A stretch of DNA of 5,892 nucleotides, taken from positions 1 through 5,892 of the forward strand of contig DATGJP010000029.1 of assembly GCA_035295125.1 (NCBI GenBank), read 5' to 3'. Below the pieces are notes generated by a model. The model searched no databases. It was given only the letters and a program-made list of their open reading frames with translations, and was not told the origin of the DNA. How positions within the stretch are numbered: the stretch's first letter is position 1; every line of letters begins with the position of its first letter. This DNA is from JAICMB01 sp035295125 (GTDB lineage: Bacteria; Acidobacteriota; Terriglobia; Bryobacterales; Bryobacteraceae). The translations under genes and the position numbers were made by a program. Below are positions 1 through 5,056 of the stretch, piece after piece.

Positions 1-78
1 CGCGCACCAAAGCTCAACAGCGTTTCGATTGCTTCAGACGCCGTTGGCCCCGTGCGCTTCAGTTTGCATTCAGCATAG
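1..78 (+). CDS. Possible C-terminal tail of an upstream gene (partial at left edge)
   Basis: Reading from base 1 gives an open frame of 25 codons that ends at TAG 76-78; the peptide begins RAPKLNSVSIASD and ends VRFSLHSA. No family is recognisable. A competing reading exists on the opposite strand, which is also open across the same bases, so even the strand is uncertain. The piece is listed because the acyl-CoA synthetase leader is otherwise unexplained on this side and an upstream gene ending here would leave a normal-sized gap before it. Confidence 0.2.
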   Translation, partial: RAPKLNSVSIASDAVGPVRFSLHSA

Positions 79-217
79 CACACGAGACTTCGGACGGCGG
101 CTATACTGTGCAACGCGTCGAACTGCTTACTGTGACGCCAGGGCCGTCCCAATCGTTACTCGGGCCAAGCGCGGCGCGCCCGGCGGAAGGTCCGCTCGCC
201 TCCTCCCCATTTTCTAG

Positions 218-223
218 TACAAT
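218..223 (+). promoter_or_regulatory. Candidate -10 box for the acyl-CoA synthetase gene
   Basis: TACAAT matches the sigma70 -10 consensus at five of six bases. No good -35 hexamer lies 16-18 bases upstream, so this is a weak promoter call. A start of transcription near 230 would leave a leader of about 26 bases containing the Shine-Dalgarno at 240-244. That fits translation from ATG 256 and argues against the upstream TTG at 229, which would sit on the transcription start. A second -10-like box, TATACT at 102-107, also lacks a -35. Confidence 0.3.
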
Positions 224-239
224 CCGACTTGCCTCCACC

Positions 240-244
240 GGAGG
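240..244 (+). promoter_or_regulatory. Ribosome binding site choosing ATG 256
   Basis: GGAGG lies 11 bases before ATG 256. The alternative TTG at 229 has no purine-rich sequence before it. The Shine-Dalgarno therefore supports the shorter protein, which begins MFVPLTPIRCLHRAV, the usual kind of start for this family. Confidence 0.6.
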
Positions 245-255
245 CCATCAGGCAC

Positions 256-1842
256 ATGTTCGTCCCACTGACGCCTATTCGATGTTTGCACCGCGCCGTC
301 GATTTGTTTGGCCATAAGATCGGTGTCGTTTGCGGTGAACGGCAGTTCACGTATCGCGAGTTCGGGGAACGCGCCGAACGGCTCGCCACTGCCCTCGTCG
401 CTGCAGGCATTCGGCCCGGCGACCGCGTCGCGTATTTGAGTTTCAATACCCACCAACTACTCGAAGGCTATTTTGGCGTTGTACAGGCACACGCGATCGT
501 CATGCCGCTGAACGTGCGGCTTTCGCAAATTGAGATCGTCAACATCCTGAATCACTCGGGCGCGCGCATGCTGCTATTCGAAAACGACTTCGCGCCGCTC
601 GTCGAAAAAATCCGCCCCGAATGTCCCGGTATTCAGCGCTATGTAACCCTCGACGATCGAGTGCCCGTCGCTGACACGACCTATGAGGAACTGCTGGCCA
701 AAGGCCATCCCCAGCGCGCGGATGTCTTCAGCTTCGACGAGCGGTCGATTGCCGAGCTGTTCTACACCAGCGGCAGCACAGGCACGCCAAAAGGCGTCGC
801 TCTTTCTCATCGCACGCTCTATTTGCATGCCATGTCGGTAGCTACCCTCGCGCAGAATATCGAAACCGCGGTCGATCTCCATACGATCCCGCTGTTTCAT
901 GCCAACGGGTGGGGACGGCCGCAGTCTTCGACGATGCTCGGCGTCAAGCAGGTGATGGTGCGGCGTTTCGAGCCCGCGACGGTATTCCGGCTGATTCAGG
1001 AACATCGCGCCACCGAGATGAACCTGGTTCCAACCATGGCCAACGCCTTGTTGAACGCGCCCGATCTCTGCCATTACGATTGCTCCAGTATGCGCCGCAT
1101 CATGATCGGCGGCGCGGCGGCTTCGCCCGAGTTGATCGATCGCGTCGAGAAAGCCTTTGGCTGCGAGTGTATTGCCGGCTATGGCCTTACTGAGACTGCG
1201 CCTGTTTTGACGTCCGCTCGTTCCAAGGGCATTCCCTACGTTGACGATGCCGATCGAGTCCGCCATCAGGCCATGGCAGGCTGGGCAGTTCCAGGCGTGG
1301 CGCTCCGCGTGGTCGATCTTCACATGCAAGACGTGCCTCGTGATATGACAACCATCGGCGAGGTGGTTGCGATGGGCGATCACATCATGGAAGGCTATTT
1401 TCACGAGCCCGAAGCCACTGCCGCCGTTATGAGCGGACCTTGGTTCCACACGGGCGACATGGCCGTGTGGGACCAGGAAGGCTACATCCATATCGTCGAT
1501 CGCAAGAAGGAAATCATCATCAGCGGCGGCGAGAATATCTCCTCACTCGAAGTGGAGAAGGCGATCTTCGCGCATCCCGCCGTATTTGAATGCGCCGTTA
1601 TTGCCGCGCCGGACGAAAAGTGGGGCGAGGTGCCCGTTGCCATCGTAGTTCCCAAGCCGGACGCGAAACTGACTCCCGAAGAGCTGCTCGAATTTTTGCA
1701 GCTTCGTCTCGGCAAATTCAAGTTGCCACGCGTCATCGAAATCAGCGATCAGCCGCTCCCCAAGACTGGAACCGGTAAAATCCGCAAATTAACTTTACGC
1801 GAACGCTTCTGGGCGGGCAAAGAGAAGCGCGTCCAAGGCTGA
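256..1842 (+). CDS. Acyl-CoA synthetase (AMP-forming, fatty-acid/AlkK-like CoA ligase)
   Basis: This is a 528-residue member of the ANL (AMP-binding) superfamily, expected to activate a carboxylic acid with ATP to an acyl-adenylate and then transfer the acyl group to CoA in the cytoplasm. Motifs in order: P-loop YTSGSTGTPKG at residues 170-180, PLFHANGWG at 212-220, adenine-binding GYGLTETAP at 308-316, WFHTGD at 396-401 with the ribose-binding Asp401, hinge DRKKE at 415-419 followed by SGGENIS at 423-429, and the C-terminal PKTGTGK with the catalytic lysine at 508. All key residues are present and the length is normal, so the enzyme looks intact. The FHANGWG segment and general pattern resemble medium/long-chain AlkK-like ligases and related DmdB-type enzymes rather than acetyl-CoA synthetase. 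The chain length or exact acid cannot be read from sequence. TTG 229 in the same frame would add nine residues, but the Shine-Dalgarno at 240-244 favours ATG 256. The gene seems monocistronic, facing a convergent neighbour. Confidence 0.93.
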   Translation: MFVPLTPIRCLHRAVDLFGHKIGVVCGERQFTYREFGERAERLATALVAAGIRPGDRVAYLSFNTHQLLEGYFGVVQAHAIVMPLNVRLSQIEIVNILNHSGARMLLFENDFAPLVEKIRPECPGIQRYVTLDDRVPVADTTYEELLAKGHPQRADVFSFDERSIAELFYTSGSTGTPKGVALSHRTLYLHAMSVATLAQNIETAVDLHTIPLFHANGWGRPQSSTMLGVKQVMVRRFEPATVFRLIQEHRATEMNLVPTMANALLNAPDLCHYDCSSMRRIMIGGAAASPELIDRVEKAFGCECIAGYGLTETAPVLTSARSKGIPYVDDADRVRHQAMAGWAVPGVALRVVDLHMQDVPRDMTTIGEVVAMGDHIMEGYFHEPEATAAVMSGPWFHTGDMAVWDQEGYIHIVDRKKEIIISGGENISSLEVEKAIFAHPAVFECAVIAAPDEKWGEVPVAIVVPKPDAKLTPEELLEFLQLRLGKFKLPRVIEISDQPLPKTGTGKIRKLTLRERFWAGKEKRVQG

Positions 1843-1884
1843 CGCAAGCCCATCGCACCCGGCCGTGTCGGCTCAAATTATCCC

Positions 1885-1913
1885 TTGACAGCCGCAGCCC
1901 TGCATGCTATTTT
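1885..1913 (+). promoter_or_regulatory. Sigma70-like promoter with no obvious downstream gene
   Basis: A perfect -35 hexamer TTGACA (1885-1890) is followed after exactly 17 bases by TATTTT (1908-1913), which matches the -10 consensus at four of six positions. Transcription would begin near 1920 and run antisense into the 3' end of the minus-strand secreted-protein gene. It might make a short antisense or untranslated RNA, or be the leftover promoter of a lost gene. It is a sequence match only; chance occurrence is possible. Confidence 0.4.
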
Positions 1914-1923
1914 TGCAGCATGC
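1902..1923. repeat. Inverted repeat overlapping the -10 box
   Basis: The arms GCATGCT (1902-1908) and AGCATGC (1917-1923) are perfect 7-base inverted copies around an 8-base spacer. The repeat covers the -10 box of the candidate promoter, where a bound repressor would block transcription. There is no T run after it, so an intrinsic terminator is unlikely. Confidence 0.5.
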
Positions 1924-1936
1924 TGTTGCAACAGCA
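1921..1936. repeat. Perfect 16-bp palindrome (operator-like)
   Basis: TGCTGTTGCAACAGCA equals its own reverse complement over 16 bases. It lies at the predicted +1 of the candidate promoter and shares three bases with the preceding inverted repeat, so the two could form alternative structures. It has the look of a dimer-binding operator, but no known regulator motif is recognised. Confidence 0.5.
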
Positions 1937-2063
1937 GCCCATTGCGAATCGGTGAGGTCAAGGTTCGTGCGCATAGTCCCGAGCTGGCGCAGGCCTTCGT
2001 AGCGCCACTTTCCACTTCGCGCCGCGCAATCGAGTGTCTGCACATCAACTGCGCCCAAACGCG

Positions 2064-3089
2064 TCACTGCACTGGAATGCTGACGGGTGCCCCCGGAATC
2101 CAAGCGGCGCTCACCTGGATGGACGCCATTCCCTTGGTCGTGTCTGGCGGTAGGCGGAAGTTTACCTGGTAGCCGTCCGTCGCGCCTGGATAGCCGACGG
2201 CGCCCAACACTTCCGCGGTCTTTCCGTTCGCATACACAGTAACCGGCGAGCTGACCTGAGCCAGAGGACTAGACGGGAACGGCTGACCGGGAGCAAGGCT
2301 GGTGCGCGTCGGTCCGAGGCCAGTGGCGAACAGGGACAAGATCTCGCCCGCCGTAGCCGGCTTCGTTGAGCTGACGAGCGAGAAATCGTTCGAATGGGTC
2401 ACAGCGGGCCCGTTGGGGGTAATTAGCACTTCCGGGCGGAACATTGGGATCACATAGAACGCGAAAGAACCGCGCCCCCCGCCGTTTTGCCTGCGATTGG
2501 CAGGGTCTTCGGTTATGGACGCTGTACGGTTGCCTGTAATGCCGCCGTTTCCGCTGCCTTTTTGACCACGCGCGCCGAGGAATGCGCCAGTGCCGCCCAC
2601 AATCGCGAAATTCTGCCCGCCAGACGGCGGCCCGGGTGGGCGGGGACTCACTGAGCCGTTCAGCCCGTTGACCATGATGGTGCCGATTGGCGTAACGCCG
2701 TCGCTTTGCAGGATGTAATATGTTTCATCGCGGTAGGAATTGGCGGTGATGTCCGCGATCGCTTCCAGGCCTGCCCTGGGAGTCGGGCTCAAGCAAACCG
2801 ACACGGCCCGGCTGACATATGTGCCTCTGACGGGGTCCCCATTGACCGACACAATATCTCCATAAACGATGACCGGGACCCCGGCGCATCCCACGTCCAT
2901 TCCCTGGGCGATCTTGCCGGTCGTGCTATTCGGATTAGTTCCCCACTTCGAAAGATCGGAGTTGTCCACCTGGTACTCCACGACATTCTCGAGTCCGATG
3001 GTAAGAGTCGTTTCCGGCGCCTGCGCCCGAAGCAAATTGCCAAACGCCACAACCAACACAAAAGTAACGATCTGAGGTTTGCGCTTCAT
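2064..3089 (-). CDS. Secreted protein: AOC/dirigent-like barrel plus TIGR03437 C-terminal domain
   Basis: This encodes a 341-residue exported protein. The N-terminus MKRKPQIVTFVLVVAFGNLL is a clear signal peptide: basic start, hydrophobic core, likely cleavage after Ala22 (proline at 25 makes cleavage after Ala24 less likely). Residues about 30-213 look like an allene-oxide-cyclase/dirigent-like beta barrel: VIVYGDIVSVNG at 73-84, a conserved Cys99, DGVTPIGTIMVNGL at 130-143, and the hallmark FAIVGGTGAFLGARGQ at 161-176. A Gly/Pro-rich loop falls around 145-160. Residues about 228-335 match the TIGR03437 domain of Solibacter-type proteins (GEILSLFATGLGPTR at 248-262, VNFRLPPDTTKGMASIQV at 309-326). 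Function is unknown; the barrel may bind a small hydrophobic ligand or act in surface assembly, both inferred. The ATG at 3089 was chosen because it gives the signal peptide directly; the frame extends upstream to a TTG at 3179 but that stretch lacks coding features. No clear Shine-Dalgarno is present. Confidence 0.82.
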   Translation of the reverse strand: MKRKPQIVTFVLVVAFGNLLRAQAPETTLTIGLENVVEYQVDNSDLSKWGTNPNSTTGKIAQGMDVGCAGVPVIVYGDIVSVNGDPVRGTYVSRAVSVCLSPTPRAGLEAIADITANSYRDETYYILQSDGVTPIGTIMVNGLNGSVSPRPPGPPSGGQNFAIVGGTGAFLGARGQKGSGNGGITGNRTASITEDPANRRQNGGGRGSFAFYVIPMFRPEVLITPNGPAVTHSNDFSLVSSTKPATAGEILSLFATGLGPTRTSLAPGQPFPSSPLAQVSSPVTVYANGKTAEVLGAVGYPGATDGYQVNFRLPPDTTKGMASIQVSAAWIPGAPVSIPVQ

Positions 3090-3113
3090 GCGTTCGAGAT
3101 TGGGCCATGCCGG

Positions 3114-3142
3114 CTTAAAATGCAAGCCGCGAGGGGCTGCAA
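3114..3142 (-). promoter_or_regulatory. Candidate promoter for the secreted-protein gene
   Basis: On the minus strand TTGCAG (3142-3137) precedes TTTAAG (3119-3114) with a 17-base spacer. The match is three of six for -35 and four of six for -10. A start near 3107 would give an untranslated leader of about 18 bases before ATG 3089. This is weak and based on spacing and position only. Confidence 0.25.
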
Positions 3143-3146
3143 AAGG

Positions 3147-3157
3147 GTTGTAACAAC
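3147..3157. repeat. Small palindrome between divergent promoters
   Basis: GTTGT (3147-3151) and ACAAC (3153-3157) are perfect inverted arms around a single A. The site lies between the candidate -35 boxes of the two divergent genes. A second overlapping pair, AACGT (3155-3159) and ACGTT (3164-3168), follows with a four-base spacer. Placement suits an operator acting on both genes, but such short repeats can arise by chance. Confidence 0.35.
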
Positions 3158-3159
3158 GT

Positions 3160-3189
3160 TTGCACGTTACTGGAAGCAAACGATATGCT
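3160..3189 (+). promoter_or_regulatory. Candidate promoter for the wHTH/TPR gene, near-leaderless
   Basis: TTGCAC (3160-3165) and TATGCT (3184-3189) are separated by 18 bases, matching the consensus at three and four of six. Transcription would start near 3196-3198, at or just before ATG 3198. That agrees with the lack of any Shine-Dalgarno and suggests a leaderless message. Confidence 0.3.
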
Positions 3190-3197
3190 TAAAACCG

Positions 3198-4919
3198 ATG
3201 GCCACCGTGCAAGAGCTCGGGCAGTCAATCCGGGAGGAACTGGAGCGAGTGCTTGTGAGCGGTTGTTTCGCTCGTGCCGAGCGCATCTCGAAGCTGCTAC
3301 GGTTCCTTATCGAACGCCATTTGGATGGCCGCGACGGCGAACTCAAGGAATCGGTGATCGGGGTGGAGGTCTACGGCCGCAGGCCGGGTTACGATTCCAA
3401 GCTCGATTCCACAGTTCGGACGGAAGCGGTGCGCCTTCGGACGCGGCTCGACAAATACTATTCGACAGAAGGCCGCCACGATCCGATGGTGATCATGCTA
3501 CCCAAAGGCGGGTACGTGCCCGTTTTCCACCTGGTTGAGCCGAGTGAAGCGGACCGCGGACTGAAGCCGGCCGCGCAACTGTGGATCGGAACCATGTTGG
3601 CAGCCGGGGCTCTGGCAATCGCCCTCGTTATCATTGGCTGGACCCGGTTCGGACCGCACAATTCGCCGATCCAGATTGCCGTTCTTCCTCTCGTCAACGT
3701 GAGCTCAGATCCATCGAACGAGTACTTTGCAGACGGCCTGACCAGCGAGATCATTCGCAATCTCTCAATTATCGAGCGGCTGGCGGTGCGCTCTCAGACA
3801 TCGTCGTTTGCATTCAAGCGGAAGCCGCAGAACTTGCGAGAGGCGGCCAGACAGCTTGAGGCTGATTACATCGTGGAAGGCTCAGTTCTGCGCTCCGGAC
3901 AGCAGCTTCGGATAAATGCGCAATTGATTCGTGTCCGCGATGACTTTCCGCTGTGGTCAGCCAGGTATGACCGGGACGTAACAGATATAGCCGCCGTCCA
4001 AGATGAAATCGCCAGGGGCATTGTCAACAGCCTGCGTTTGAAACTTGGCCGCGGCCAGAGGCATTACGATACAAACACCGAAGCGTACGACATTTACCTT
4101 CGTGCACGCGCTCTGGAGGTGCGGGTTTTCCCCGGCAATCCGGAAGTGATTCGCCTGTTTGAGGATTCAGTTGCAAGAGATCCGTCGCTGGCCCCGGCTT
4201 ATGCAGGTCTCGCCGTGGCTTACGCTTGGTCGTCATTCACCGCTCCGAATCATAGCGATCACGACGAGAAACTGGACAAGTTGCGAACGGCGGCAACCAG
4301 GGCCATTGAGTTGGATCCTCTGCTCGCTGAAGCTCACAGCGCCCTGGGAGCGGCTTATGCGCGCGACGCCCAATGGGAGCTGGCCGAACGGAGTTTCCGC
4401 CGCGCGATCGAGATCGACCCCAATTCTTCGGCCACGCACGATCAGTTCTCGCGGTTCTTCTATTGGCCACTTGGCCGGATCAAGGAGGCTGCACGGGAAA
4501 TGCGGGCGGCCGAACGAAGCGACCCGCTATCGCCGCGGGCCCGTTCCGAACTCGGCGACCTACTCCTTTCGGCGGGCCGCTATGATGAAGCAGCGGCACA
4601 GTGTGAGGAGCTGCCCGCGGATGTCGTGTTCACGAGCGATTGTCTCGGCCGAGCTCGGATCGCTCAAGGGAGAACCGATGAGGCTATCCGGCTGCTGGCC
4701 ACGACGGAAAATTGGGGCTATCTGGCATACGCCTGGGGGAAGGTGGGGCGCCGCGACGAGGTCGAGAGGCTTGCGGCGGAAGCTCACCTGGCACATCCGA
4801 AGACTCGTGGCCACTTCCAATACGCTCTCGCATACGCGGGGCTGGGAGACAGAGAGCGCACCATTGAGGAGCTGGAACAGTGGACCGGCGTCGGCCTGTG
4901 CGGGTCGGGTTCACACTAA
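3198..4919 (+). CDS. Membrane-anchored wHTH / TolB-like / TPR protein (C-terminus frameshifted)
   Basis: This frame encodes 573 residues. Residues about 5-112 form a domain common before TolB-like/TPR regions; it includes LLRFLIERHLDG (33-44), KESVIGVEVYGR (50-61), VRTEAVRLRTRLDKYY (73-88) and LPKGGYVPVF (101-110). The last two resemble the recognition helix and wing of OmpR/CadC-type winged-helix domains, so DNA binding is likely but inferred. A single membrane helix follows at about 128-148. Residues 157-283 are a TolB-like/FlgO-type domain (IQIAVLPLVNVSSD, EYFADGLTSEI, DYIVEGSVLRSG). TPR-type helical repeats fill about 295-560, clearest at 360-440 (AIELDPLLAEAHSALGAAYA, AIEIDPNSSATH). The layout recalls CadC-like one-component membrane regulators. 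The frame ends abruptly in VGLCGSGSH; the expected family ending lies in another frame at 4895-4999, so a base is probably missing near 4893-4895 and the full protein would be about 600 residues. ATG 3198 is the first sensible start; no Shine-Dalgarno is seen. The frame is open upstream only because it lies antisense to the neighbouring gene. Confidence 0.85.
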   Translation: MATVQELGQSIREELERVLVSGCFARAERISKLLRFLIERHLDGRDGELKESVIGVEVYGRRPGYDSKLDSTVRTEAVRLRTRLDKYYSTEGRHDPMVIMLPKGGYVPVFHLVEPSEADRGLKPAAQLWIGTMLAAGALAIALVIIGWTRFGPHNSPIQIAVLPLVNVSSDPSNEYFADGLTSEIIRNLSIIERLAVRSQTSSFAFKRKPQNLREAARQLEADYIVEGSVLRSGQQLRINAQLIRVRDDFPLWSARYDRDVTDIAAVQDEIARGIVNSLRLKLGRGQRHYDTNTEAYDIYLRARALEVRVFPGNPEVIRLFEDSVARDPSLAPAYAGLAVAYAWSSFTAPNHSDHDEKLDKLRTAATRAIELDPLLAEAHSALGAAYARDAQWELAERSFRRAIEIDPNSSATHDQFSRFFYWPLGRIKEAAREMRAAERSDPLSPRARSELGDLLLSAGRYDEAAAQCEELPADVVFTSDCLGRARIAQGRTDEAIRLLATTENWGYLAYAWGKVGRRDEVERLAAEAHLAHPKTRGHFQYALAYAGLGDRERTIEELEQWTGVGLCGSGSH

Positions 4920-4999
4920 ACGCTCCGGAATTCGCCTCCCTACGCGGCGACCCGCGGGTGAAGGCGCTACTCGCGAGGGTCGGGCTACCCCCGCAGTAA
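4895..4999 (+). pseudogene. Out-of-frame C-terminal tail of the TPR protein
   Basis: Reading from CCT 4895 to TAA 4997-4999 gives 34 residues, PVRVGFTLNAPEF followed by ASLRGDPRVKALLARVGLPPQ in part. The pattern 'lead residues, F/L-rich stretch, LRGDPRVKALL, VGLP' is the normal ending of TPR proteins of this type. Adding one base after GG 4893-4894 would restore GVG-PVRVGF and join it to the gene at 3198. No slippery heptamer is present at the join, so a simple one-base deletion, real or an error, is more likely than programmed frameshifting. Confidence 0.75.
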
Positions 5000-5010
5000 G
5001 GGTTTATGAG

Positions 5011-5040
5011 ATGACTTCTAGGCAAAGTCGCGGTTCTTGA
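5011..5040 (+). other. Nine-codon mini-ORF with good ribosome site at the gene junction
   Basis: ATG 5011 is preceded by AAGGG (4998-5002, overlapping the TAA of the TPR tail) at eight bases, a better ribosome site than any other nearby start. The frame ends at TGA 5038-5040 after nine codons. A one-base shift inside it would lead into the open M56 frame (KVAVLESSHASMP). It may be the surviving start of the downstream gene with an indel, a leader peptide, or chance. Confidence 0.2.
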
Positions 5041-5056
5041 ATCCAGCCACGCCTCC

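Larger units (their letters stand above)
1843..2063. other. Convergent intergenic gap with orphan promoter and inverted repeats
   Basis: These 221 bases separate the ends of two convergent genes. They contain no credible coding region. The open frame at 1885-2172 (+) starts inside the promoter and overlaps the opposite gene out of frame, and has no recognisable product. No hairpin followed by a T run is visible for either gene. The notable content is the promoter-like element at 1885-1913, the hairpin at 1902-1923 and the perfect palindrome at 1921-1936. A weak trace of an IS5-like transposase start is possible on the minus strand at about 1974-1920. Confidence 0.6.

Noticed and set aside
102..107. 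TATACT as a promoter -10 box
   Set aside because: No -35-like hexamer at 16-18 bases upstream, and it is about 150 bases from the gene while a closer -10 candidate exists at 218-223.
229..255. TTG 229 as the start of the acyl-CoA synthetase
   Set aside because: It has no Shine-Dalgarno and would lie at the expected transcription start; ATG 256 has GGAGG at 240-244 and gives a family-like N-terminus.
574..1491. Long minus-strand open frame of 305 codons
   Set aside because: It is fully antisense to the acyl-CoA synthetase, is His/Arg-rich and has no recognisable domain; it reflects the GC-rich codon use of the real gene.
1862..1872. GCCG-TGT-CGGC hairpin after the acyl-CoA synthetase as a terminator
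   Set aside because: The stem is only four base pairs and no T run follows.
3090..3179. Extension of the secreted-protein gene upstream to TTG 3179
   Set aside because: It would bury the signal peptide behind 30 residues with no export features.
2706..3197. A long upstream extension of the wHTH/TPR frame on the + strand
   Set aside because: It is antisense to the secreted-protein gene, shows no domain, and the family domain begins directly at ATG 3198.
4885..4900. Programmed ribosomal frameshifting in the TPR gene
   Set aside because: No slippery heptamer or obvious following structure is present; a simple indel explains the frame change.
4159..5040. + strand open frame of 293 codons overlapping the TPR gene
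   Set aside because: It lies in a frame different from both the TPR repeats and the displaced C-terminal tail, and its Arg-rich product matches no family I know.
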